In this document: positions 9,893 to 18,447 of the stretch, piece by piece
Numbering within the stretch: the first letter of the stretch is position 1
Layout of the letters: the number at the start of each line of letters is the position of its first letter
Assembly: GCA_022843405.1 (NCBI GenBank)
Contig: JALHNQ010000011.1
Coordinates: 1 to 64,000 of the forward strand
Reading direction: 5' to 3'
DNA: 64,000 bases
Source of the DNA: Methylocystis sp.
Lineage (GTDB): Bacteria > Pseudomonadota > Alphaproteobacteria > Rhizobiales > Beijerinckiaceae
Position numbers and translations under genes: made by a program
The notes under the pieces: generated by a model
What the model was told of the DNA's origin: nothing
Databases searched by the model: none
Seen by the model: only the letters and a program-made list of their open reading frames with translations

Positions 9893-11016
9893 TTCGCGGC
9901 GCCGAGCGCGTCAGACAAACCTTCGACCACCGCATCGATTTCATCGCGGGTCGTGCCGCGCCCCAGACTGAAGCGGATTGCGCCCATGCCGACGTCGGGA
10001 GCGACGCCCATGGCTTCCAGCACCGACGACAACGTGATGCGGTCCGAGTGACACGCCGAGCCCGTGGAGGCCGCGACGCCGTCGAGCCGCGCCAGAATTT
10101 CGGCGCCGATCCGGCCGACGAAGGAAACGTTGAGCGTGTTGGGGAGGCGGCGCGTGGAGTGGCCGTTGAGAGCGACACGATCTCCAAATCGCGTTTGCAA
10201 CTCCCGCCAGAAATGGTCGCGCAATTCGCGTACGCGGTCCATGGACGAAAGATCGCGCGCAAGCTCGCAGGCCTTGCCAAGTCCGGCCGTAAGCAGCGCA
10301 CTCTCGGTGCCCGCTCGCCGCCCGCCTTCGTGCCCCGCGCCGTGAATGAGCGGTTCGAGCGAGACGCCCCTGCGCACGAACAGCGCGCCCACGCCCTTCG
10401 GCGCATAAAGCTTGTGCCCGGCGAGCGACAGCAGATCGACGCCGAGCGCATTCACGTCGGTGGCGACCTTGCCGACGGATTGGGCCGCGTCGGTGTGAAA
10501 CAGCACGCCATGCGCATGGGCGATTTGCGCGCAATCCTCGATCGGCTGGATAGTTCCGACCTCGTTGTTGGCATGCATGACGGAAACGAGGATCGTGCGC
10601 GGCGTGATCGCTTTGCGGAGGTCGTCGGGATCGACGAGGCCCGCGCCGTCGACCGGCAAATAGGTGACGCTTACGCCGAGGCGCTCCAGAAACCGGCATG
10701 GGTCGATGATCGCCGGATGTTCGATCTTGGTCGTGACGAAATGGTCGCCCCTATCGCGCAATGCGAAATACATGCCCTTAAGCGCGAAATTGTTGGCCTC
10801 GCTGCCGCCGCTCGTGAAGACGATTTCGTCGCTCTTACAGCCAAACAGCGCCGCCGTCTGGCCGCGCGCCGTCTCGATGCCGGCCTTCGCGCCGGTTGAC
10901 GCCCAATGGCCGCTCGACGGATTGCCGTAATGATCGTCGAGAAACGGCGCCATTGCGCGAGCGACCGCCGGGTCGACCGGCGTGCTGGCGTTGTAATCGA
11001 AATAGATGCGCCGCAT
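9889..11016 (-). CDS. Cysteine desulfurase (NifS/IscS family)
   Basis: MRRIYFDYNASTPVDPAV; SLAGHKLYAPKGVGALFVRRG (PLP lysine); STGSACHSD (catalytic Cys). Confidence 0.9.
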   Translation of the reverse strand: MRRIYFDYNASTPVDPAVARAMAPFLDDHYGNPSSGHWASTGAKAGIETARGQTAALFGCKSDEIVFTSGGSEANNFALKGMYFALRDRGDHFVTTKIEHPAIIDPCRFLERLGVSVTYLPVDGAGLVDPDDLRKAITPRTILVSVMHANNEVGTIQPIEDCAQIAHAHGVLFHTDAAQSVGKVATDVNALGVDLLSLAGHKLYAPKGVGALFVRRGVSLEPLIHGAGHEGGRRAGTESALLTAGLGKACELARDLSSMDRVRELRDHFWRELQTRFGDRVALNGHSTRRLPNTLNVSFVGRIGAEILARLDGVAASTGSACHSDRITLSSVLEAMGVAPDVGMGAIRFSLGRGTTRDEIDAVVEGLSDALGAAK

Positions 11017-11019
11017 GGC

Positions 11020-11373
11020 CTAAAACACCAAGACCTTGTCGGCTTCCACAGTCGCCGCTGCGAGCTCGTCGATCGTGCTGCGGCGCGCGCCCTCCAGCAG
11101 CGCGGTCTCGTCGAGGCCGCGAGCATCCATGCAGGTTCCGCATAGGATCACCACGCCCTTTCCGGCCAGCACGCGCTTGAGCATTTTCTCGACGTTGTAA
11201 TAGCCGTCCGGCGTCTTTTGCCCGGCCTTGGCCGCGACGACCGAGTCCGCCATCAGGAAGACGGTGACCTCCATCTGCGGATCTTTCTTGAGCAACGCAT
11301 GAGCGAGTCGCAGTGCGTTGTAGCAACGTTCAGTCCCGTAGGGTGGATCATTTAGAATGAATAGGGTCTTCAT
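11020..11373 (-). CDS. DsrE/DsrF-like sulfur relay family protein
   Basis: MKTLFILNDPPYGTERCYNALRLAHALLK...GVVILCGTCMDARGL. Confidence 0.8.
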   Translation of the reverse strand: MKTLFILNDPPYGTERCYNALRLAHALLKKDPQMEVTVFLMADSVVAAKAGQKTPDGYYNVEKMLKRVLAGKGVVILCGTCMDARGLDETALLEGARRSTIDELAAATVEADKVLVF

Positions 11374-11517
11374 GGAGGCAACCTCCCCTTGTGGCAAAAC
11401 ATTTCCCGCATCGCTTCATGCATGAGTTGCATGGTCAAGCCACATGGCGTCGGTCGCGTCCCGCGATTATGGCCGAGTGCGGACTGTCCTTCCAAGACCC
11501 CTTCTGGCGTCAGCGGC

Positions 11518-11892
11518 TTATTGATCGAGCACGCGGCGGCGCTCTTCGAATTCTGCCTTGTCGATCTCGCCGCGGGCGAAACGCTCCTTGAGAATATCGA
11601 GCGGGGTGCGTCCTGGAGGCGGTTGGTATGGCGGCTGGACTCCAATCCACGAGCCGCCAATCCAACGGACGAGAAGAATGGCGACAGCGATCACCGCACC
11701 GAGCGCCAGGATCATGAATAGCGGGCCAAAGATCATGCCGTACCAGCCTCCGTCCCACATCATACGCGACATGTGTTCACCCCAATCATATTTGTCGGGC
11801 TCGGTTGGGGTTTGCGCCCAGCTCCAAGCGGGTCGCATGATCAGCGCGGCGCACGAAGTCGCCGCCGCCATAAGTGTCCCGTGACCGTTCAT
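11518..11892 (-). CDS. SHOCT-domain small membrane protein
   Basis: TM segments then C-terminal TPLDILKERFARGEIDKAEFEERRRVL. Confidence 0.75.
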   Translation of the reverse strand: MNGHGTLMAAATSCAALIMRPAWSWAQTPTEPDKYDWGEHMSRMMWDGGWYGMIFGPLFMILALGAVIAVAILLVRWIGGSWIGVQPPYQPPPGRTPLDILKERFARGEIDKAEFEERRRVLDQ

Positions 11893-11907
11893 GTCTTCCC
11901 TCCTTGC

Positions 11908-13185
11908 TTACTTGTCTTTGGTTCGCCTCGAGTCCGGTTGAGAACCGCGCATCAGCAACGCTGCAATTAGGCCAGAGAGAAATGTGAGCGCGGCGATTGT
12001 CCCGATCGCCCATGACAGTCCCGCAAGATCAGCGATGACGCCCGCGGAGAGCGCGCCGATCGCGTAGCCGAGATCGCGCCAAAAGCGATAGACACTGAGC
12101 GAGCGAGCGCGCCACGATGGATGCGAAGCATCGGAGACGGCAGCGATCAGGCTCGGATACACCATCGCCGTTCCGACCCCGAGCAGCAGGCTGCCGATCA
12201 GCCAAAACTCAAACTCACGAGTTGCCGCGGTCAGAAACAGACCCGCCGCCTGGACCCACATCCCCGCGACGACCAGGCCTTTGCGTCCCCAGCGATCGCT
12301 CAACGGGCCGGTCGCGATCTGGAGAATGCCCCATGTCGCCGGATACACGGCCTTGAGAATGCCGATCCGCTCGACGCCGAGGCCGAAGGCGGCGAAGAAC
12401 AGCGGGAAAATGCCCCAGCTCATGCCGTCGTTCAGATTGTTGACGAGTCCGGCTTGGGATGCGGCGAAGAGATTGCGATCACGGAACGAGGTCAGTGCGA
12501 ACACCTCCCAAAAGCCGATCGCTGCGGCTTCACGCGGACTGTCGCCGATTTCCAGGCGAACGTGGTCGCGCGTGTCGCGGACGAGAAGGATGGAGAGTAG
12601 CGCGCCAGCAATCGCGTAGCCGACGCCCAGATAGATCGGCACTGGACGGAGCCCGTACTCCGCAGCGAGGTAACCCGTGAGAAAGGCGGTCACGCCGACC
12701 GCGAGATAGCCGGCGGACTCGTTGAGGCCGACCGCCAGGCCGCGCGACTTCGGCCCGACGAGGTCGACCTTCATGATGACGGTCATCGACCAGGCGAGGC
12801 CTTGATTTATGCCGAGCAGCGCATTGGCGGCGATAACCCATCCCCAGCTCGGCGCCCACATGATCATGAAGGGAACCGGAAGCCCGAATAGCCATCCGAG
12901 GATCAGCACACGTTTGCGGCCCCAAACATCGGCGAGGTGCCCAGAGACGAGATTGGCGAAGGCCTTGACCACGCCGAAACTGACGATGAAAGAGACCACG
13001 AGTGTGGTCGACTCAATTCTGAATTCCTCGGAACCGATCAGCGGCACGACCGTGCGCTCGATCCCGACCATGCCGCCGACGAAGGCGTTGATCAGAACGA
13101 GCAATGCGAACTGCGGCCAATTGGCGCGCAGCCCGAGGCTTATGGCGCTGGCTCGGAGCGACGGGTTGCGGTCGACCGCACTCAT
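11908..13185 (-). CDS. MFS transporter
   Basis: 425 aa multi-TM; GHLADVWGRKRVLILG and GPLSDRWGRKGLVVAG MFS signature loops. Confidence 0.9.
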   Translation of the reverse strand: MSAVDRNPSLRASAISLGLRANWPQFALLVLINAFVGGMVGIERTVVPLIGSEEFRIESTTLVVSFIVSFGVVKAFANLVSGHLADVWGRKRVLILGWLFGLPVPFMIMWAPSWGWVIAANALLGINQGLAWSMTVIMKVDLVGPKSRGLAVGLNESAGYLAVGVTAFLTGYLAAEYGLRPVPIYLGVGYAIAGALLSILLVRDTRDHVRLEIGDSPREAAAIGFWEVFALTSFRDRNLFAASQAGLVNNLNDGMSWGIFPLFFAAFGLGVERIGILKAVYPATWGILQIATGPLSDRWGRKGLVVAGMWVQAAGLFLTAATREFEFWLIGSLLLGVGTAMVYPSLIAAVSDASHPSWRARSLSVYRFWRDLGYAIGALSAGVIADLAGLSWAIGTIAALTFLSGLIAALLMRGSQPDSRRTKDK

Positions 13186-13922
13186 TCCGCCGCTGCCATC
13201 AATCCCGAGTTGATTGCGCGGATGTGGGCGGCTTGCGGCGGCGCTGGCGGCACGTCGACGACCATGGCGCGCACGAAGGCGTCCTCGTCGTCGATACGGA
13301 ACGCCTTGTTGTGGCGCTTCTCGAATCCGATCGTGGAGATCGGGCTGCCGCTCAGGCTGCGGCCGCAGACCGAACCGGAATACGCTCCGGGCAATACTTC
13401 GAGATAATCAGGCAGGGACTTGAGTCTTTGCGCGCTGCGGAACAAGGCGCGCGCGCCTTCTTCCGCGCTGGTGGCAAGCTCGGTTCTGCCGAGATCGCCC
13501 ACCATGAGCGTGTGACCGGTCAGCACGAACCATGGCTCGTCGGCGCGTGTTCGATCTGTAACGAAAAGCGAGATGTGCTCGGGCGTGTGACCTGGCGTGT
13601 GCAGGATTTGGATTGAGACGTTGCCGAGCTCCAGCGCTTCGCCGTCGCGAACGCCGCGGAATGAAAAGACCGCGGTCGCGTCGGCGAAAAGCACGTATTC
13701 CGCCCCGGCTGCTTCCGCGAGCGCGCGGCCCGCCGAGACGTGGTCGGCGTGTAGATGCGTATCGATGACGTAACGAATGCGCATGCCGGTCTCTTCGGCG
13801 GCGCCAAGATAGCGGGCGATGTCGCCGACAGGATCGACGACGGCCGCGGCGGCATGCCCCGCACAGCCGAATAAGTAAGAGGCAGCCACGGGGTCGGAGT
13901 GCAGGAATTGCCGCAAGATCAT
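13182..13922 (-). CDS. MBL-fold hydrolase, ETHE1/persulfide dioxygenase-like
   Basis: THLHADHVSAGRALAEAAGA, HTPGHTPEHIS, GDLGRTEL; start MILRQFLHSD; overlaps the MFS start. Confidence 0.8.
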   Translation of the reverse strand: MILRQFLHSDPVAASYLFGCAGHAAAAVVDPVGDIARYLGAAEETGMRIRYVIDTHLHADHVSAGRALAEAAGAEYVLFADATAVFSFRGVRDGEALELGNVSIQILHTPGHTPEHISLFVTDRTRADEPWFVLTGHTLMVGDLGRTELATSAEEGARALFRSAQRLKSLPDYLEVLPGAYSGSVCGRSLSGSPISTIGFEKRHNKAFRIDDEDAFVRAMVVDVPPAPPQAAHIRAINSGLMAAAE

Positions 13923-13987
13923 GGAAGACCTCCGTTTTTGCTCGAAGCCGGGGACGGGCCGACGCGGCTTGACAAAGCGTCGGCCTA

Positions 13988-14009
13988 CATTCAAATACTT
14001 AATTGAATG
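13988..14009. promoter_or_regulatory. Candidate operator: cattcaa-N8-ttgaatg perfect inverted repeat
   Basis: AT-rich palindrome in the divergent intergenic region between the MBL gene and the ArsR-rhodanese gene. Confidence 0.5.
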
Positions 14010-14027
14010 AAATATGAAACGGAAGCG

Positions 14028-14693
14028 ATGTCAAGCCAGAGTCCGAAACATGCCCTGTTCGCCCAGTTCGCCCTTGTCGCGAAAACATTGGGACATGCCC
14101 ATCGTCTGGAATTGTTGGAACAGCTCGCCCAAGGCGAGCGCAGCGTCGAAGCGTTGGCCCAGAAGACGGGTCTGTCGATCGCCAATGCCTCGCAGCATCT
14201 CCAGCGCATGCGGCGAGCCGGCATGGTGACAGCAAGGCGAGACCGCAAATTCGTCTATTACCGCCTTGCCGACGACGCCGTTCTCGACTTGCTTGCGGCG
14301 CTGGGCAGGCTCGCGGAGCGCAACATGGCCGAAGTCGAACGGCTCATGCGCGACTATTTTCACGATCGCGACGCAATGGAAGCGATCTCTCGCGAGGGAC
14401 TGCTGCGGCGAATGCGCGCCGGGACGGTTACTGTTCTCGACGTGCGGCCCGAAGACGAATTCGCCCTGGGCCATCTGCCAGGAGCGATGAACATCCCGCT
14501 GCGCGCGCTTGAGGCGCGGCTCGCCGAACTCGATCCCTCGCGGGAAATCGTCGCCTATTGCCGTGGCCCCTACTGCGTATTGTCCTACGAAGCGGTCGCC
14601 GCCTTACGCGCTCGAGGATTCAAAGTTCGCCGTCTGCAAGACGGTCTTCCAGAATGGCGCGCCGCAGGGTTACCGATCGTCGCGCGTCAATAG
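14028..14693 (+). CDS. ArsR-family HTH regulator fused to a rhodanese domain
   Basis: ArsR wHTH (LGHAHRLELLEQLAQGERSVEALAQKTGLSIANASQHLQRMRRAGMV) + rhodanese (DVRPEDEFALGHLPGAMNIPL...CRGPYCVLS). Confidence 0.85.
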   Translation: MSSQSPKHALFAQFALVAKTLGHAHRLELLEQLAQGERSVEALAQKTGLSIANASQHLQRMRRAGMVTARRDRKFVYYRLADDAVLDLLAALGRLAERNMAEVERLMRDYFHDRDAMEAISREGLLRRMRAGTVTVLDVRPEDEFALGHLPGAMNIPLRALEARLAELDPSREIVAYCRGPYCVLSYEAVAALRARGFKVRRLQDGLPEWRAAGLPIVARQ

Positions 14694-14957
14694 CAACGCG
14701 GGTAATGATCGATCGGGGAAATAACGCTTATCAAGCCAGTTTGCGAGCGGCTTCCGTGGGCGACGACGAGGTCGGGGTCACCTCACGATTTGTGCAAAAT
14801 CGTACGCTTCCGTGATGGCCTCCTCGGCGTCAAGTCCCTGGCATCAACTTCTCCCATCTGTCGCGGTTAGTGCGAACACCCCGCCCTTGCCTGCCGCCTT
14901 CTGTCATCGTCGCCGGTCTGTTGTTTCCGTCTGTGGCGTTTTTAGTCCACTCAAGAC

Positions 14958-15173
14958 TTATGAGCGGCCTTGAAGCCAGCGCCGCAGCGCGACCAGCGAC
15001 CAGACTCCTTCAACAACGCCGAAGGGCCACGCGCCTTGCAGAAAGCCGTAGGCCGATGCCAAAACGCAGCTTCCAGCGAAGGCCAGTATGAACCAACGGC
15101 TATGGCTTTCTAGCGCGTAGCACACCATCATTGCCGTTACAGCGAACAATCCAAAAAGCGTGAGGCTATCCAT
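14958..15173 (-). CDS. Small hypothetical membrane protein (paralogue of 17286..17474)
   Basis: MDSLTLFGLFAVTAMMVCYALESHSRWFILAFAGSCVLASAYGFLQGAWPFGVVEGVWSLVALRRWLQGRS. Confidence 0.6.
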   Translation of the reverse strand: MDSLTLFGLFAVTAMMVCYALESHSRWFILAFAGSCVLASAYGFLQGAWPFGVVEGVWSLVALRRWLQGRS

Positions 15174-15253
15174 CGGTCGACATCCTACAGAACATCGACC
15201 GAATTACATAACTCGGCGAAGCCGCCTCAAAGGCAACGTGGTAGACTGCCAGC

Positions 15254-16342
15254 ATGAAACTCTCGCATTTATCTCATCTGTGGCCCGGGGTGCCTCTGGC
15301 CCTCGCCTCGGCCATGCTGTTTGGCGCGACAGCTCCCCTCTCCAAGCTGCTGCTTGGCCAAATTGATCCGCAGCTGCTCGCGGGGCTACTCTATCTCGGG
15401 GCCGGACTCGGCCTCGCCGCCGGGCGCCTCACCCGGCACGCTTTCGGGCTTCCGGCTCCGGAAGCGCCCCTCCGGGGCGCCGATGCGCCATGGCTCGCAG
15501 CCGTCGTCCTGTTCGGCGGCGTGCTGGGGCCGCTATTTCTGATGCTCGGCCTCAATCTGACCGACGCTGCTTCGGGTTCGCTGCTGCTGAACCTCGAAGG
15601 GCTCGCCACGATGGCCATCGCGTGGGTGGTGTTTCGCGAAAACGTCGATCGCCAGCTGCTGCTTGGCGCGTTCGCCATCCTGCTGGGAGCTTGCATCCTT
15701 TCATGGGAGGGGAGAGGCGTTTCCGTGGATGCGGGTGCGGTCCTTATCGCAGTGGCCTGCCTCGCATGGGGTATCGACAACAACCTGACGTGCAAGCTTT
15801 CGTCGTCCGACCCCGTGCAAATCGCCATGGCCAAGGGCCTAGTGGCGGGGGCGGTCAACATCGCCATTGCGCTGATGCGCGGCGCAGCTCTGCCTGCGGG
15901 CGGCGCGGCGGGAGCGGCGGCAGTGCTGGGGTTCCTCGGGGTGGGCGTCAGCTTGGTGCTGTTCGTGCTCGCCTTGCGTCATCTCGGAACGGCCCGCACG
16001 GGAGCCTACTTTTCACTCGCGCCCTTTATTGGCGCGGTGGTCGCGATCGGACTGCTCCATGAGCCGTTGACCTTGAAACTGCTGTTCGCGGGAGGTCTCA
16101 TGGGCGTCGGACTCTGGCTGCATCTCTTCGAACGCCATGTTCACGATCATGAGCACGGCGCGTTGGAGCATGAACATAGTCATATGCATGACGAACACCA
16201 CCAGCATGCGCAGGCGGGCGCGGTGGTCGAGCCTCATCCGCATCGGCATCGCCACGAGCCGTTGCGTCACTCCCACGCGCACTATCCCGACCTGCATCAT
16301 CGCCATGAGCACGGGTCATTCGCGGCGCCACGTCTTCATTGA
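15254..16342 (+). CDS. EamA/DMT-family transporter with His-rich C-terminal tail
   Basis: 10-TM EamA-like pattern; tail HVHDHEHGALEHEHSHMHDEHHQHAQAG...HPHRHRHEPLRHSHAHYPDLHHRHEHG. Confidence 0.8.
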   Translation: MKLSHLSHLWPGVPLALASAMLFGATAPLSKLLLGQIDPQLLAGLLYLGAGLGLAAGRLTRHAFGLPAPEAPLRGADAPWLAAVVLFGGVLGPLFLMLGLNLTDAASGSLLLNLEGLATMAIAWVVFRENVDRQLLLGAFAILLGACILSWEGRGVSVDAGAVLIAVACLAWGIDNNLTCKLSSSDPVQIAMAKGLVAGAVNIAIALMRGAALPAGGAAGAAAVLGFLGVGVSLVLFVLALRHLGTARTGAYFSLAPFIGAVVAIGLLHEPLTLKLLFAGGLMGVGLWLHLFERHVHDHEHGALEHEHSHMHDEHHQHAQAGAVVEPHPHRHRHEPLRHSHAHYPDLHHRHEHGSFAAPRLH

Positions 16343-16351
16343 CAACGGGAA

Positions 16352-17275
16352 TTGATCATGGGCGCGGGGCATTCACACGCGGCGGCAACTCCTTCCGGAA
16401 CCGCCGCGGGGCGGCACAAGAGCAGGCTTACGGGGGCGCTTGCTCTCACCACGACGTTCATGGCGATCGAGGTGATCGGCGGTCTGTGGACGGGGAGCCT
16501 CGCGCTTCTCGCGGATGCGGCGCATATGCTGACCGACGCCGGCGGTCTGGCGCTGGCGCTGATCGCCATTCGTTTCTCTGAACGCCCCGCGACGCCGCAG
16601 AAGACCTACGGCTATGTCCGCATGGAGGTGCTGTCGGCGCTGACGAATGCAGTCGTTCTCCTTCTGCTGACGATCTACATCTTCTATGAAGCCTACCAGC
16701 GTTTCCTGAACCCGCCGGAAATCCTGGGCAGTCCGATGCTGGCGGTGGCGGTGGTCGGCCTTGCGGTCAATCTGATCAGCATGAAGCTCCTCTCCGCGGG
16801 GTCGTCGGAAAGCCTCAATGTGAAGGGAGCCTATTTCGAGGTGCTGAGCGACATGCTCGGCTCGCTCGGGGTCATCGTCGCCGCGGCCGTCGTCATGCTC
16901 ACGGGCTGGACGCTCGCCGATCCGATCATCGGCGCCGGCATCGGGCTCTTCATCATTCCGCGCACCTGGATCCTACTGAAACAGACAATCCACATCCTCA
17001 TGGAGGGCACGCCGCCCGAAGTCGACATCGCGCTGCTGGAGCAAAAGCTGCTGGACATACCTAGCGTGACCGCCGTCCACGATGTTCATGTCTGGACAAT
17101 CACCTCCGGCATCGACGCCATGAGCTGCCACCTCGTCTTGGCGGACATGGCTCAAGCACGGGCGACCCTTGTCAGCGCCCATGAGGTGATGAAGACCGGC
17201 TTCGGCTTGACCCACACAACAATCCAGATCGAAGACCAGAGCCTGCGCGAGGCCGAGGATGAGATAAGGCTGTAG
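16352..17275 (+). CDS. Cation diffusion facilitator (CDF) transporter
   Basis: ADAAHMLTDAGGLALALIAIRF, VKGAYFEVLSDMLGSLGVI, HDVHVWTITSGIDAMSCH. Confidence 0.92.
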   Translation: MIMGAGHSHAAATPSGTAAGRHKSRLTGALALTTTFMAIEVIGGLWTGSLALLADAAHMLTDAGGLALALIAIRFSERPATPQKTYGYVRMEVLSALTNAVVLLLLTIYIFYEAYQRFLNPPEILGSPMLAVAVVGLAVNLISMKLLSAGSSESLNVKGAYFEVLSDMLGSLGVIVAAAVVMLTGWTLADPIIGAGIGLFIIPRTWILLKQTIHILMEGTPPEVDIALLEQKLLDIPSVTAVHDVHVWTITSGIDAMSCHLVLADMAQARATLVSAHEVMKTGFGLTHTTIQIEDQSLREAEDEIRL

Positions 17276-17285
17276 TGGCAACGGC

Positions 17286-17474
17286 ATGGCACACAGCCCC
17301 TGGTTTATCTTGGCATTTGCCGCCTCGTGCGCCTTGGATTCGGCTTATGGGTTTCTTCAAGGCGCGTGGCCGTTTGGAGTGGTTGAGGCGATCTGGTCTC
17401 TGGTTGCTCTCCGGCGATGGTGGTTCGCGAGCCGCGCTAAATTCAAGAATTCCGGGGAAAAAGTCACGGCTTGA
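17286..17474 (+). CDS. Small hypothetical membrane protein (paralogue of 14958..15173)
   Basis: SPWFILAFAASCALDSAYGFLQGAWPFGVVEAIWSLVALRRWW. Confidence 0.55.
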   Translation: MAHSPWFILAFAASCALDSAYGFLQGAWPFGVVEAIWSLVALRRWWFASRAKFKNSGEKVTA

Positions 17475-17605
17475 ACGAGCGACGGCGCGATCCGCCTCGC
17501 CGCGTTGTGCGAGGAATGCTGTTGTTGGCTCCCGCTTCGACTGGCCGAAGCGAGTTCGGGGGACGAAGAGACGCTCGCCTTGCACCTCGAACCAAAGCCT
17601 CACGG

Positions 17606-18200
17606 TTACGCTGCGCACCGCTCCAACATTGGCGGCGAGGAGCCGATGAACATGACGAGCTTGCGGCGACTTTGCGCGATTGCCGCGAGCGTGCACGCGT
17701 CGCGCGCGCCGGTGACGCCACGCAGCCGAAGGCGGCGGAAATTGAGATTACGCTTCAAATGCGCGAACAGCATCTCGACCTTGCGGCGTTCACGCGCGGA
17801 GTGCTTAAACGCCTCGATTCCCCCAAGGCCGGCGGCATGTTGGCGCACATCTTCATGGGCGTTGACCGACAAGGAGCGATACGCCGGGCGTGGCGCATTG
17901 TGATTTGAAGGGGCAATGGCCGCCATCGGTGCGACTGGCGCGATAGATCAGCATCCTGTTGTCGCGCCGTTCGCAGGCTAGCAGGACGGACTTGCCGCCG
18001 GGACAAAAAAGGCGTTGTTCTCACATTCGAGGGCAAACTCGTTGCGCGTGACGACGCCATAAGTTTGCGCGTCGCGATCGAGCACCGGAATATGCGATTC
18101 GAATCCGCGCTCCGTCAGCCACGCCTACATGTCGCGGGGACCATTTGCGGCGTCCGCCGCCAGTGGCTCGGTCTGCCGACGCTTGCAGCCATAGCTCTTG
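17606..18200 (-). pseudogene. Decayed DDE transposase remnant (IS1182-like)
   Basis: Minus-strand RRKVEMLFAHLKRNLNFRRLRLRGVTGARDACTLAAIAQ in broken frames; upstream frames contain Cys-rich C-terminal motif pieces. Confidence 0.55.
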
Positions 18201-18447
18201 ATCAGCCACCGAACATCCCGCGCATCGCTTCCGGCGCAGTTCAAGAAGTCGATGGCTTTGCGCCTCGCTCATGGGCCGATTGCGATATCCGTCGATTTTC
18301 CGGTTCGGAAATCGATTTACTGCGAGCAAACTGGCGCAGAAAATTTGGATAAATGGCCGTAAATACTGATAGCAACGGGCTAATCGAGGAGGGGCTCCGG
18401 CAAGGAGCGCCGACCCGAAGGAGTTTGGGCTCGCGACGAGAAAGATC

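Noticed and set aside
8909-10051. 380-aa plus-strand ORF
   Set aside because: Shadow of the methyltransferase-phosphorylase fusion; no domain-like pattern
10048-10899. 283-aa plus-strand ORF
   Set aside because: Shadow of the cysteine desulfurase gene
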